From NCBI GenBank assembly GCA_964423675.1, contig CAYRFP010000009.1, positions 1 through 57,140 on the forward strand: a stretch of 57,140 nt of DNA, given 5' to 3'. Both the position numbers and the translations under genes were made by a program. Positions 8,545 to 16,980 of the stretch are shown piece by piece (positions within the stretch are counted from its first letter, which is position 1; every line of letters starts with the position of its first letter). The notes under the pieces are model-generated. The model was not told the DNA's origin. It worked only from the letters and a program-made list of their open reading frames with translations, and ran no database searches. Origin of the DNA: RUG563 sp964423675 (GTDB taxonomy: Bacteria; Bacillota; Clostridia; Christensenellales; Aristaeellaceae).

Positions 8545-9294
8545 TTACTTGGCAGCAACCTGCTGCATCAGCTCCGTCACCGACTCCGCCGTTTCCTCGG
8601 CCCGCAGTTCACGGCAGACCATCACCTGCTTCATTCCCGGCCGCGCCAGATCCTCCCCTGCGAGCACCAGAATATTATCCCCCACGACGCATTCCATGCC
8701 TTCGGGCAGAACATAGACAGATTTCTGTGCCACTTCGGCAAAGAACGCTTCCGCATTTTCGGCCTTTTCCAGATTCCGGTCAAAGGCGAAATAATTAGCG
8801 GATTGCAGTGCATTTTCCGAATGGAACAGCGCAACGACCACATACTGATGGATTTCGCTGCTCAGCGCCAGCTTGTATTCCACGATGGGATACTGCTTGA
8901 GAGTGCTAAGAGAAAAGTAGCTGTTCAGCGTGGCATAGGTTTCGCCCTTGCGGCAATCGTAATCATAAATCACCTGATAGGGCGTTTCCGGCGCCTTGCC
9001 AACGTATTTTCCTGTAAAGTCTTCTTCCATATACACGGCGTTATTCACAGAGGCTACAGCCGTCAGCCCCTTGCCGCCCATTTTGACCCAGCCGTAAATC
9101 GTATCCGCGCCAGGAACAGGCGCAGGCGTGAACGTAGGCACCGGAACTGCTGTAACAACAGGCGTCGGCGTGTTGATAACGCTCAGAGGGCCAGTCGGGA
9201 TAATCTGTCCGCCATTATTGACATTTTCCGCCAACGCGTAAACCGGAAGCAGCAGCACCAAAACCAAAATCAGAATCCACCCATTCTTTTTCAT
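8545..9294 (-). CDS. Secreted protein of unknown function
   Basis: A 249-aa protein with a Sec signal peptide (MKKNG, hydrophobic core to about residue 20, cleavage near ALA-EN). A Pro/Thr/Val-rich linker follows (about 35-62), then a soluble beta-rich domain. The domain is not recognised. The linker suggests display away from the membrane or wall. It starts after AAGGAGG and has its own promoter and terminator, so it is a single-gene unit. Confidence 0.7.
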   Translation of the reverse strand: MKKNGWILILVLVLLLPVYALAENVNNGGQIIPTGPLSVINTPTPVVTAVPVPTFTPAPVPGADTIYGWVKMGGKGLTAVASVNNAVYMEEDFTGKYVGKAPETPYQVIYDYDCRKGETYATLNSYFSLSTLKQYPIVEYKLALSSEIHQYVVVALFHSENALQSANYFAFDRNLEKAENAEAFFAEVAQKSVYVLPEGMECVVGDNILVLAGEDLARPGMKQVMVCRELRAEETAESVTELMQQVAAK

Positions 9295-9332
9295 TGTTTA
9301 TCCTCCTTTTTTCAAAGCTGATTTCCGCTCAA

Positions 9333-9361
9333 ATTTTACCACACCCATTTATCATCGTCAA
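9333..9361 (-). promoter_or_regulatory. Promoter of the secreted-protein gene
   Basis: On the minus strand TTGACG and TAAAAT are 17 bp apart, about 40 bp before the start codon. Confidence 0.7.
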
Positions 9362-9451
9362 CGCGCCCTGCAAAATTTTACAATGTGCCCGGACGCTGCG
9401 GATCGTCCGCCTGTCACATGTTTTTTCTCAGATTTATTTTTTTGAAGCGCC

Positions 9452-9480
9452 TTGATAGCCAGAAGGATTCATGATAGAAT
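9452..9480 (+). promoter_or_regulatory. Promoter of the MATE exporter gene
   Basis: TTGATA and TAGAAT are 17 bp apart. It lies inside the longest open frame and so shows that translation must begin further down. Confidence 0.65.
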
Positions 9481-9535
9481 GAATTTTGTATTCATCCGCG
9501 AATACGGCATCACGCAAAAGGGAGCGATGAATTTT

Positions 9536-10939
9536 ATGCAGCGGATCAAGCAGGGCAAGCGCCCCGTGCAAACCAACGGCATCATTGAAGGCGTAATCTG
9601 GAAACAGCTGCTCCTGTTCTTTTTTCCCATTCTTCTGGGCACCTTTTTCCAGCAGCTTTACAACACCGTGGACGCCATCGTTGTGGGCAATTACGTAGGA
9701 AAAGAAGCTCTGGCTGCCGTGGGCGGCACAACGGGCACACTGATTAACCTGATCGTGGGCTTTTTCGTGGGGCTATCCTCCGGCGCCACAGTAATCATTT
9801 CCCAATACTATGGCGCAAAAGATAATGGCAATGTCAGCCGCACAGTGCATACCGCTCTGGCGATGGCCACAGCCATGGGCCTGTTTTTGACCGTGTTCGG
9901 CCTGATTTTCTCTCCCGCCCTTCTGCGCCTGATGGATACGCCCGAAGATGTGATGGAGCCTGCCGTTACGTATATCCGTATTTACTTCCTAGGCATGGTC
10001 CCCTCGCTGATTTATAATGTAGGCTCCGGGATTCTCCGGGCCATCGGCGATTCCAAACGCCCTCTGTATTTCCTGATTATCGCCTGCCTGACCAACATCG
10101 TGCTGGACATTCTGCTCGTTGTTGGGTTTCATATAGGTGTGGCCGGTGCGGCCTGGGCCACGATCCTGTCTCAGGCGGTCAGCGCCGCGCTGGTCATCAT
10201 AGTTCTGCTGCATTCTTCGGAAGCTTATCGGCTGGATTTGCGGCAGCTTCGTTTCCATGGTGATCTGTTGCAAAAAATCGTGCGGATTGGTTTGCCAGCC
10301 GGGCTGCAATCGGTCATGTATTCCCTGTCCAATGCGGTCATCCAGACCTGCATTAACGGCTTTGGCACCGATATGATGGCAGCCTTTACCGTCTGGGGCA
10401 AACTGGATAGCATCATGTGGATGGTGGTGCAGGCCTTCGGCGTTTCCATTACCACCTTTGTCGGCCAGAATTTCGGCGCAGGCAAGCTGGACCGGGTGCA
10501 CAAGAGTGTGCGGGTCTGTCTGGCCATGGCCGCCGTTTCCGTTCTGCTTATCAGTGCCCTGCTGCTGCTTTGCGGCGAACCGATGATGCGCCTGTTCACC
10601 CAGGAAGAAAAGGTGCTGGAGTTGGGCATGGAAATCTGCCGTTTCATGGCGCCTGTGTTAGTCAGCTATGTCTGCATCGAAATCTTTTCCGGCGCTGTCC
10701 GTGGCGCAGGAGACGCCCTGATTCCCACGCTGATGACGTTGGGTGGCGTATGCCTGCTGCGGATCGTCTGGCTAAAGACAGTGGCTCCCATGTATTCTAC
10801 CATCAACGCCGTGCTGATCTGTTATCCCATCAGCTGGGTGCTGACCTCCATCCTCTTTGTGATTTATTATCACAAGGGCGGCTGGCTCAAGCGGTGCCTG
10901 GCGCGTTCCGGCTCGATGCTTTCGGACGCAAAGAGCTGA
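9536..10939 (+). CDS. MATE family multidrug exporter
   Basis: A ~467-aa, 12-helix exporter of the MATE family, which expels organic cations and drugs using Na+ or H+ gradients. The N-terminal half shows FPILLGTFFQQLYNTVDAIVVG and NLIVGFFVGLSSGATVIISQYYGA, both typical, and the second half repeats the pattern. The longest frame begins at 9452, but that is within the promoter. ATGs at 9527 and 9536 remain; 9536 is preferred because AAAGGGAG lies 11 bp upstream, against 2 bp for 9527. The substrate cannot be read from sequence. The gene is followed by an imperfect terminator. Confidence 0.92.
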   Translation: MQRIKQGKRPVQTNGIIEGVIWKQLLLFFFPILLGTFFQQLYNTVDAIVVGNYVGKEALAAVGGTTGTLINLIVGFFVGLSSGATVIISQYYGAKDNGNVSRTVHTALAMATAMGLFLTVFGLIFSPALLRLMDTPEDVMEPAVTYIRIYFLGMVPSLIYNVGSGILRAIGDSKRPLYFLIIACLTNIVLDILLVVGFHIGVAGAAWATILSQAVSAALVIIVLLHSSEAYRLDLRQLRFHGDLLQKIVRIGLPAGLQSVMYSLSNAVIQTCINGFGTDMMAAFTVWGKLDSIMWMVVQAFGVSITTFVGQNFGAGKLDRVHKSVRVCLAMAAVSVLLISALLLLCGEPMMRLFTQEEKVLELGMEICRFMAPVLVSYVCIEIFSGAVRGAGDALIPTLMTLGGVCLLRIVWLKTVAPMYSTINAVLICYPISWVLTSILFVIYYHKGGWLKRCLARSGSMLSDAKS

Positions 10940-10959
10940 TCCTTTTCTTAAAACCATAA

Positions 10960-10997
10960 CCGCCGCGCAGAAGCTGGTTCCGCGCAGCGGTTTTCTG
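10960..10997 (+). terminator. Terminator after the MATE gene
   Basis: An imperfect GC-rich stem (CCGCCGCGC with GCGCAGCGG) is followed by TTTTCTGTTATTTC. It lies between converging genes. Confidence 0.65.
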
Positions 10998-11007
10998 TTA
11001 TTTCTTT

Positions 11008-11409
11008 TCAGCTTTTCATGCTGGAAAAAAGCATGCCAGACAAGCCGCCCACTGCCAATCCCATCAGCACATCGATGGCATATCCCAATACTGTCAGCTT
11101 CTGCTGAGATAGTAGCGCATAGATCAGCACGCCCACTCCCATATAGATCATCCCCAGCGCCGCGCCTTTGCGAATGCCATTTTCCGAGCCAGGCGGTACG
11201 ATAGCCTTCACCCCGATAAAAATCGCCAACAGCTTAATCAGCTGATTGACGATTCGGATCACGCCGTCGGTGGGATTGGTCAGCCCAATCACCAGCGCAA
11301 ACAGCACCACTGCCGCCGCCGTTGCCGCCACCGCAATGCATATGCCCCGCCCCAGGGATTGATTCCTGCCCGACGCCCGCCGGGCCCGCCGAACTGCCTG
11401 CTGTGCCAT
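11008..11409 (-). CDS. TIGR04086 family membrane protein
   Basis: A 133-aa integral membrane protein with a basic N-terminus and four predicted transmembrane segments, matching the TIGR04086/DUF3792 family of Firmicutes. Typical features are the NQLIKLLAIFIGVKAI segment and Gly-rich helices (GAALGMIYMGVGVLIYALL). The function is unknown. The start follows AGGAGG. It is transcribed alone and faces the MATE gene tail to tail. Confidence 0.78.
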   Translation of the reverse strand: MAQQAVRRARRASGRNQSLGRGICIAVAATAAAVVLFALVIGLTNPTDGVIRIVNQLIKLLAIFIGVKAIVPPGSENGIRKGAALGMIYMGVGVLIYALLSQQKLTVLGYAIDVLMGLAVGGLSGMLFSSMKS

Positions 11410-11435
11410 CTTGCTTTCCTCCTGCCGTCCGTTTG

Positions 11436-11463
11436 GTTATAGCTATGCGATGCAGGCAGACAA
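11436..11463 (-). promoter_or_regulatory. Probable promoter of the TIGR04086 gene
   Basis: On the minus strand TTGTCT and TATAAC are 16 bp apart. It lies just downstream of the glyQS terminator. Confidence 0.5.
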
Positions 11464-11500
11464 TATGCGCCCGATGCAGAAAATGCGTGTTTTCTCACGC

Positions 11501-11536
11501 AAAAAGCGCGTCCCCACTAAGGAAGGGACGCGCTTT
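11501..11536 (-). terminator. Terminator after glyQS
   Basis: The stem AAAGCGCGTCCC with GGGACGCGCTTT runs into TTTTT on the minus strand, close to the stop at 11555. Confidence 0.88.
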
Positions 11537-11554
11537 CCAAGGAAAAGCCGCAGC

Positions 11555-12934
11555 TTAGAACTGCACCATTTCCTCAATATAGTTTTTCAGTTCTGCCACA
11601 GGAATACGCTTTTGTTCCATGGTATCCCGATCGCGGACGGTCACAGTGCCTGTTTCCTCGGTTTCAAAGTCCACCGTGATACACACCGGCGTACCAATTT
11701 CATCCTGCCGACGATAACGCTTGCCAATAGAGCCGGTTTCATCGTAATCCACCATGAAATACTTGGACAACTGCGCGTGAATTTCGCTGGCCAGACCGCC
11801 CAACTTATTCTTTTGCAGCGGCAGCACGGCAGCCTTGTAGGGCGCCAACGCGGGATGGAAATGCATCACCGTACGCACATCGCCGCCCTCCAGTTCCTGC
11901 TCTTCATACGCGTTGCACAGGAAAGCCAGAAGCGCCCGTTCCACACCCAGGGAGGGCTCGATGCAATAGGGCACATACTTTTCGTTGGTCACCGGATCCA
12001 GATATTCCATAGCCTTGCCCGAATGCTCGCTATGGCAGGTCAAGTCGTAATTCGTTCGGTCTGCCACGCCCCACAGTTCGCCCCAGCCAAAGGGGAAGAG
12101 GAATTCAAAGTCCGTGGTCGCTTTCGAATAGAACGCCAGCTTCTCCGGCTCATGATCCCGCAGCCGCAGATGATCCTCCTGCATGCCCAGCGCCAGCAGC
12201 CAATCCCGGCAGAAGGAGCGCCAGTAATTGAACCATTCCAGATCCTCGCCCGGCTTGCAGAAGAATTCCAGCTCCATCTGCTCAAATTCCAGCACGCGGA
12301 AAATGAAGTTGCCCGGCGTGATTTCATTGCGGAAAGACTTGCCGATCTGCGCGATGCCGGCGGGCAGCTTTTTGCGGGTGGTGCGCATGGAGTTGAGGAA
12401 ATTGACGAAAATGCCCTGTGCCGTCTCGGGCCGCAGATCGATTTCATTGGCTGCGTTTTCCGTCACGCCGATATGCGTTTTAAACATCAGATTGAACTGA
12501 CGGATGCCGGTAAAATCCTTTTTACCACAGACCGGGCAGACGATGTCATGCTCCGCAATATACTTTTCCAGTTCGGCATTGCTCCAGCCGTCGCCGGTTT
12601 CCTCGCCCTTGGTGAAATCCTCAATCAGCTTATCGGCGCGGAAGCGGGCCTTGCAGGCCTTGCAATCCATCAGCGGATCGTTAAATCCGCCCACATGGCC
12701 ACTAGCCACCCAGACTTCCCGGTTCATCAGAATGCCGCAGTCCAGCCCGGTGTTATACTTGCTTTCCTGCACAAACTTCTGCCACCAGGCCTTTTTAATA
12801 TTATTTTTCAGTTCCACGCCCAGCGGGCCGAAATCCCAGGTATTCGCCAGGCCACCATAAATTTCGCTGCCTGCAAAAATAAAGCCCCGGTTTTTGCAAA
12901 GGGCTGTTAGCTTATCCATGGTCAATTGCGCCAT
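11555..12934 (-). CDS. glyQS: Glycine--tRNA ligase (dimeric, eukaryote-like type)
   Basis: A 459-aa class II aminoacyl-tRNA synthetase of the alpha2 GlyRS type that charges tRNA-Gly. Seen in order are GSEIYGGLANTWDFGPLG, a zinc-binding-like insert with CKACKARF and CPVCGKKDF, motif 2 (FRNEITPGNFIFRVLEFEQ), motif 3 (EPSLGVERALLAFL) and the anticodon-binding domain at the C-terminus. The frame is open to 12967, but GGTGAGGG fits the ATG at 12934 best. The leader from the promoter is only about 40 nt, too short for a T-box riboswitch. Single gene. Confidence 0.96.
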   Translation of the reverse strand: MAQLTMDKLTALCKNRGFIFAGSEIYGGLANTWDFGPLGVELKNNIKKAWWQKFVQESKYNTGLDCGILMNREVWVASGHVGGFNDPLMDCKACKARFRADKLIEDFTKGEETGDGWSNAELEKYIAEHDIVCPVCGKKDFTGIRQFNLMFKTHIGVTENAANEIDLRPETAQGIFVNFLNSMRTTRKKLPAGIAQIGKSFRNEITPGNFIFRVLEFEQMELEFFCKPGEDLEWFNYWRSFCRDWLLALGMQEDHLRLRDHEPEKLAFYSKATTDFEFLFPFGWGELWGVADRTNYDLTCHSEHSGKAMEYLDPVTNEKYVPYCIEPSLGVERALLAFLCNAYEEQELEGGDVRTVMHFHPALAPYKAAVLPLQKNKLGGLASEIHAQLSKYFMVDYDETGSIGKRYRRQDEIGTPVCITVDFETEETGTVTVRDRDTMEQKRIPVAELKNYIEEMVQF

Positions 12935-12978
12935 CGTCATTCCCTCACCTTTCATTGCGTAATCCATTGGCTCGCTTC

Positions 12979-13007
12979 ATTATCCCCATTTTTCCTTTGT
13001 TTGTCAA
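12979..13007 (-). promoter_or_regulatory. glyQS promoter
   Basis: On the minus strand a perfect TTGACA and GATAAT are 17 bp apart. Confidence 0.75.
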
Positions 13008-13127
13008 GGCAGAAGCGCAATTTTATGGAGAGAAAATCGCGTTCCTCCCGTTTTTCAGGCAGCTTTCCTTTCTTTTGGCTTTTTTTCGTTTTCCCGGCAT
13101 ATAAGTAGAGCGGGAGGTGAGCGCTTC

Positions 13128-13823
13128 ATGTTCTCGTTTTTGGTTTGGTTGTTTAAGGACGCGCTGTTTTTCTTCGGCATGGTTTCGGGCCATAGCTCCT
13201 TTCCCCGGCCGCTGTCCCGTGCTGAAGAGGCAGAGACCATCGCCGCCATGCAGGGCGGAGATGCACAGGCCCGGCTTCGATTAATCGAGCACAACCTGCG
13301 ATTGGTTTCCCACATCGTGCGTAAATATACAGTACCGGGCTATACGCAGGAAGATCTTGTATCTGTCGGTACGCTGGGGCTCATCAAAGCCGTGGATTCC
13401 TTTAAGCCGGAAACCGGTTCCCAGCTGGCCACATATGCCGCCCGATGCATCGAAAACGAAGTGCTGATGCTGCTGCGCGCTTCCAAGAAACGGCGGGGAG
13501 ATGTATCGCTTTCCGATCCCATTGGAACAGATGGCGAGGGTAACGACATTTCCTTTATGGATATTCTGGGCACGCCGCCTGGATTCGTGGAGGATCAGGC
13601 GCTGGAGCGCATGGCGTTTTCTCAAGCCAAAGCACTGATAAAAAAGCTACCGCGCAAGGAGCGGCTGGTAATCGAAATGCGCTATGGTCTGCTGGACGGC
13701 GCGCCGCACCCGCAGCATGAGGTGGCGGCCCTGCTGGGCATTTCCCGTTCTTATGTATCCCGCATTGAAAAACGTGCGCTGGCGCTGCTGCGTCAAGGAA
13801 TCGAAGCGCCGGATTTGCGCTGA
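13128..13823 (+). CDS. sigK: Sporulation sigma factor SigK precursor
   Basis: A 231-aa sigma-70 family factor closest to sigma-K, the late mother-cell sporulation sigma. The first ~20 residues are hydrophobic (MFSFLVWLFKDALFFFGMV) and correspond to the pro-sequence that SpoIVFB removes. Region 2 (NLRLVSHIVRKY, DLVSVGTLGLIKAV, TYAARCIENEV) and the DVSLSDPIGTDGEGN segment are diagnostic. Region 4 carries a helix-turn-helix near SRSYVSRIEKRAL. The gene is continuous, with no skin-type insertion. It starts after GGGAGGTGAG; a CATATAAGT element upstream resembles a sigma-E -10, but no matching -35 was found. Confidence 0.94.
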   Translation: MFSFLVWLFKDALFFFGMVSGHSSFPRPLSRAEEAETIAAMQGGDAQARLRLIEHNLRLVSHIVRKYTVPGYTQEDLVSVGTLGLIKAVDSFKPETGSQLATYAARCIENEVLMLLRASKKRRGDVSLSDPIGTDGEGNDISFMDILGTPPGFVEDQALERMAFSQAKALIKKLPRKERLVIEMRYGLLDGAPHPQHEVAALLGISRSYVSRIEKRALALLRQGIEAPDLR

Positions 13824-13858
13824 ATTGGTTCCGCATTTATCTCCTTCCCCCCTTCTGC

Positions 13859-13887
13859 TTGCCAAGGGCAGGAAAATATCGTATAAT
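13859..13887 (+). promoter_or_regulatory. pgcA promoter
   Basis: TTGCCA and TATAAT are 17 bp apart, just after the sigK stop. Confidence 0.75.
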
Positions 13888-13920
13888 AAAAGCATCAAAA
13901 AACAGGAGGCGGAATGCGCG

Positions 13921-15639
13921 ATGGGCTACCGGGAAGAATACGAAAGCTGGCTTAAGCAGTTTGCCGCAGACACGGAAACCGTTGAAGCGCTGCGAGCCAT
14001 TGCCGATGACGAAAAGGAAATAGAAGACAGGTTCTATACAGAATTGGCCTTTGGCACTGCCGGCCTGCGGGGTGTACTGGGCATTGGCGCCAATCGCATG
14101 AATGTTTATAATATTCGCCGGGCGACCATGGGCCTGGCCCGCTATCTCAAGGCTCAGGGCACGGCAGACAAGGGCGTGGTCATCGCCTTTGACAGCCGAA
14201 TGAAAAGCGATGTTTTCGCCAAGGAAACGGCGCTGACGCTGGCTGCGGCCGGGATCAAGGCATATCTGTTCGATTCGCTGCGTCCTGTGCCCATCCTTTC
14301 CTATGCCGTCCTCCATCTGGGCACGGCAGCGGGCGTGGTGATTACCGCCAGCCATAATCCTCCCCAGTATAACGGCTACAAGGTTTACGCTGCCGACGGC
14401 GCGCAGTTGTCTCCTGAAGCGGCAGACGAAGTAACCCGTTTCATCCACGTTCTGAAATATGAGGAATGCGTGCCCATGGACGAAGCAGACGCCCGGGAAA
14501 AGGGGCTTTTGCAGATCATTGGCAACCGGGAAGTGGATGATGATTACATTGCCATGGTCAAAACCCTGTCCCAGCGGCCGGAACTGCTGAAAAAACGAGG
14601 CGGAGATCTGAACATTGTTTACACGCCACTGCACGGCTCGGGCAACGTGCCAGTTCGGCGGCTGCTGAAGGAGCTGGGCGTGAGCCATGTGACGGTAGTG
14701 CCCCAGCAGGAACAGCCGGATGGCCGTTTCCCCACCGTTTCCGCGCCAAACCCGGAAGACCCTGCCGCCTTTGCGCTGGCCATTCCTCTGGCCAATGACG
14801 TTGGCGCGACTGTCGTATTCGGCACAGATCCGGACTGTGATCGTCTGGGCGCCGCCGTGCGAGATGAACAGGGGGCCTTCCACACCCTTACCGGCAACCA
14901 GATTGCCTGCCTGATGCTGGATCATATCCTCAAGAGTCGGCAGGAAAAGGGCATTCTGGAAAAGAACGGAGCCGTGGTAAAATCCGTAGTCAGCACAGAA
15001 CTTGCCCGTGCCATCTGCGATCATTACGGTGTAAAGCTGTTCGACGTGCTGACAGGCTTCAAATTTATCGGCGAAAAAATTCAGCAGTTTGAAGAAACCG
15101 GGGATTACACGTTCCTGTTCGGCTTTGAGGAAAGCTATGGCTATCTTTCCGGAACCGCTGTGCGGGATAAGGACGGCGTGAACGCTTCTCTGCTTTTGTG
15201 CGAAGCCACCTGCGCATGCATGGAAAGGGGCGAAACCCTCTATGACGCGCTGCAGCGGCTGTATCAGCAGTATGGCTACTTCAAGGAAACCGGCCTGTCC
15301 GTCACGCTGCCAGGCAAGGATGGCGTGGAAAAAATGCAGGCCATTATGGCTTCCCTGCGCCAGAATCCGCCGGCTGAACTGGCCGGGCTGCAGGTCACAG
15401 CGGTGCGGGATTTCCTGCGGAGCGTTCGAATTTGCAACGGCCAGGAAGAAAAAATGGATTTTCCTGCTTCCAACGTACTGTATTTCGAGTTGGCGGGCGG
15501 TAACTGGGTCTGCATTCGTCCCAGCGGCACCGAGCCGAAAATCAAACTCTATATCGCCACCAAGGCTGCCGACCAGGCGACCGCCGACGCCCATAACGCG
15601 GCACTGGCCACTGCAGCCAAGGCGATGCTGGAACGCTGA
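13921..15639 (+). CDS. pgcA: Alpha-phosphoglucomutase / phospho-sugar mutase
   Basis: A 572-aa phosphohexomutase that interconverts glucose-1-phosphate and glucose-6-phosphate, supplying UDP-glucose and wall or glycolipid synthesis. All four family motifs are present: the phosphoserine loop TASHNPPQYNGYK (Ser144), the metal loop FGTDPDCDRLG, the sugar-specificity loop GFEESYGY and the phosphate-binding loop RPSGTEPK. Length and motifs match B. subtilis PgcA rather than GlmM (about 450 aa). The open frame reaches back into sigK, but the promoter and AGGAGGCGG place the start at 13921. Specificity for glucose over mannose is inferred. Confidence 0.93.
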   Translation: MGYREEYESWLKQFAADTETVEALRAIADDEKEIEDRFYTELAFGTAGLRGVLGIGANRMNVYNIRRATMGLARYLKAQGTADKGVVIAFDSRMKSDVFAKETALTLAAAGIKAYLFDSLRPVPILSYAVLHLGTAAGVVITASHNPPQYNGYKVYAADGAQLSPEAADEVTRFIHVLKYEECVPMDEADAREKGLLQIIGNREVDDDYIAMVKTLSQRPELLKKRGGDLNIVYTPLHGSGNVPVRRLLKELGVSHVTVVPQQEQPDGRFPTVSAPNPEDPAAFALAIPLANDVGATVVFGTDPDCDRLGAAVRDEQGAFHTLTGNQIACLMLDHILKSRQEKGILEKNGAVVKSVVSTELARAICDHYGVKLFDVLTGFKFIGEKIQQFEETGDYTFLFGFEESYGYLSGTAVRDKDGVNASLLLCEATCACMERGETLYDALQRLYQQYGYFKETGLSVTLPGKDGVEKMQAIMASLRQNPPAELAGLQVTAVRDFLRSVRICNGQEEKMDFPASNVLYFELAGGNWVCIRPSGTEPKIKLYIATKAADQATADAHNAALATAAKAMLER

Positions 15640-15675
15640 ACACTGCCCGAAAGCTTTGTTTTTAAAATCACGTGG

Positions 15676-15709
15676 CGCGTCTTTGCTTCGGCAAAGGCGC
15701 GTTTTTTCT
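15676..15709 (+). terminator. Terminator after pgcA
   Basis: An 11-bp stem (CGCGTCTTTGC with GCAAAGGCGCG, one G-T pair) with a TTCG loop and six T. Confidence 0.9.
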
Positions 15710-15759
15710 GTTTTGGATAAAAGTTTGGCAGTTTCATTCATTCTTCGCGGTTTTCATCA

Positions 15760-15789
15760 TTGACTTTCCTCCGTTTCCCTGTTTATAAT
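15760..15789 (+). promoter_or_regulatory. Promoter of the metallophosphoesterase gene
   Basis: TTGACT and TATAAT are 18 bp apart, about 30 bp before the start codon. Confidence 0.72.
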
Positions 15790-15821
15790 TTCTATATTCA
15801 TTGCAAAAGGAGTATCCTAGC

Positions 15822-16814
15822 ATGAGCAAGAAAAAGCCACCTCTGTGGCTGAGAAAAATCCAAACCTTCCTGGTATCCATTCCCTGCATGGCGCGTGTTC
15901 AGGCCACCCGCATCCGTCCGCTGCCGGAAAGCGATGCATTTCGCGCCGCCTTGGCCGCTGATATCCACACCGATGCAGACCCCTACCGTGATCGAACCAA
16001 TCATCTCCGCCAATGCTTTGCTGGCATGAATAAATATTGCCATGGCTTCGATGCCGTGGTCTTTGCCGGGGATATCACCAATTCTGCCCACACCTTGGAA
16101 TACACCCTGCTTCAGCATCTGCTACAACGCTATTTTCCTGGTGCTATGAAAAAGCTGATCCCACAAATGGGCAATCATGATGCGCGTGGCACCAGCATCG
16201 ACAAAGATTTTCCCGCTGCCTGTACGCTTTTCCAGCAGTTTTGCAAGCAGTGTGGCCATTCTGTCTGCCGGAATTATTATTCCGTTCAGGTCAAGGGATA
16301 TACTTTTCTCGTTCTGGGCACAGAAAAGCTTGTGCATAACGGAGCATTTTTTTCAGATGAACAGTTTCTTTGGCTGGAAGCGCAGCTAAAGACCGCCTGT
16401 GCCGGAGAAAAGCCGGTGTTCCTCATATGTCACCAGCCGCCGCATGATCGAAACGGTGTGGAAACTCTATGGCCAGACGGAGCCCTGGGCGAGGATTCCT
16501 CTCGGCTGGAAGCACTTCTGACCCGCTATACCAAGAACATGCAGGCTCCCCTTGTCTATATCAGCGGCCATCTGCATAAGTATTCCGCTTATACCTTCGA
16601 ACAGGCCGCCCCGCAGCTTTATTATCTGAATCTGCCCAGCCTTCTGTTTTCTGATGAGGAAGTCAGCGGTCATCGCTTTATCAGCGGCTATGGCTTTGTT
16701 CTGGAAGATCGCCCCGGCAAACTGGTTTTCCAGGGAATGAATTTCATTACCGGAAAGCAGCATCCGGAGCATCATTATGAAATCATCTATGGTTCCGGCA
16801 AGCTTTCAAAATAA
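15822..16814 (+). CDS. Calcineurin-like metallophosphoesterase
   Basis: A 330-aa member of the binuclear-metal phosphoesterase family. The metal ligands are seen in order: ADIHTD (D-x-H), FAGDITNSA (GD), MGNHDARG (GNHD), ICHQPPH and YISGHLHKYS (GHxH). No signal peptide is evident; the basic N-terminus and a short hydrophobic run (QTFLVSIPCMA) leave membrane association possible. The substrate is unknown. The ATG at 15822 follows AAAGGAG; the longer frame from 15801 overlaps that site. Single-gene unit with promoter and terminator. Confidence 0.86.
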   Translation: MSKKKPPLWLRKIQTFLVSIPCMARVQATRIRPLPESDAFRAALAADIHTDADPYRDRTNHLRQCFAGMNKYCHGFDAVVFAGDITNSAHTLEYTLLQHLLQRYFPGAMKKLIPQMGNHDARGTSIDKDFPAACTLFQQFCKQCGHSVCRNYYSVQVKGYTFLVLGTEKLVHNGAFFSDEQFLWLEAQLKTACAGEKPVFLICHQPPHDRNGVETLWPDGALGEDSSRLEALLTRYTKNMQAPLVYISGHLHKYSAYTFEQAAPQLYYLNLPSLLFSDEEVSGHRFISGYGFVLEDRPGKLVFQGMNFITGKQHPEHHYEIIYGSGKLSK

Positions 16815-16828
16815 ATAGTTTTTGGCAG

Positions 16829-16861
16829 CGAGGCTCTGCTTTCAGGGCTTCGTTGTTCTTT
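16829..16861 (+). terminator. Terminator after the metallophosphoesterase gene
   Basis: A 10-bp stem (CGAGGCTCTG with CAGGGCTTCG, two G-T pairs) is followed by TTGTTCTTT. Confidence 0.7.
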
Positions 16862-16885
16862 ATCTGTGCTTTTGTAGGAATCCGC

Positions 16886-16914
16886 TTGCGCAGAGGAGCC
16901 GTTTTCTTTATAAT
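16886..16914 (+). promoter_or_regulatory. Promoter of the lysA-like gene
   Basis: TTGCGC and TATAAT are 17 bp apart. Confidence 0.68.
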
Positions 16915-16980
16915 AGGAAAGGAAGCAGTCCGAAAACTTTCGGATGCAGCGTCCTATAACCAAACCAAAGAGGAGCCAAT

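Noticed and set aside
12935..12978. T-box leader for glyQS
   Set aside because: The promoter lies only about 45 bp from the start, leaving no room for a T-box and its terminator.
13128..13823. Skin-type recombinase insertion in sigK
   Set aside because: The sigma-K reading frame is continuous from pro-sequence to region 4.
13837..15741. A 634-codon minus-strand open frame opposite pgcA
   Set aside because: It is antisense to a clear phosphoglucomutase, has no ribosome site and no family features; it arises from codon bias in GC-rich coding DNA.
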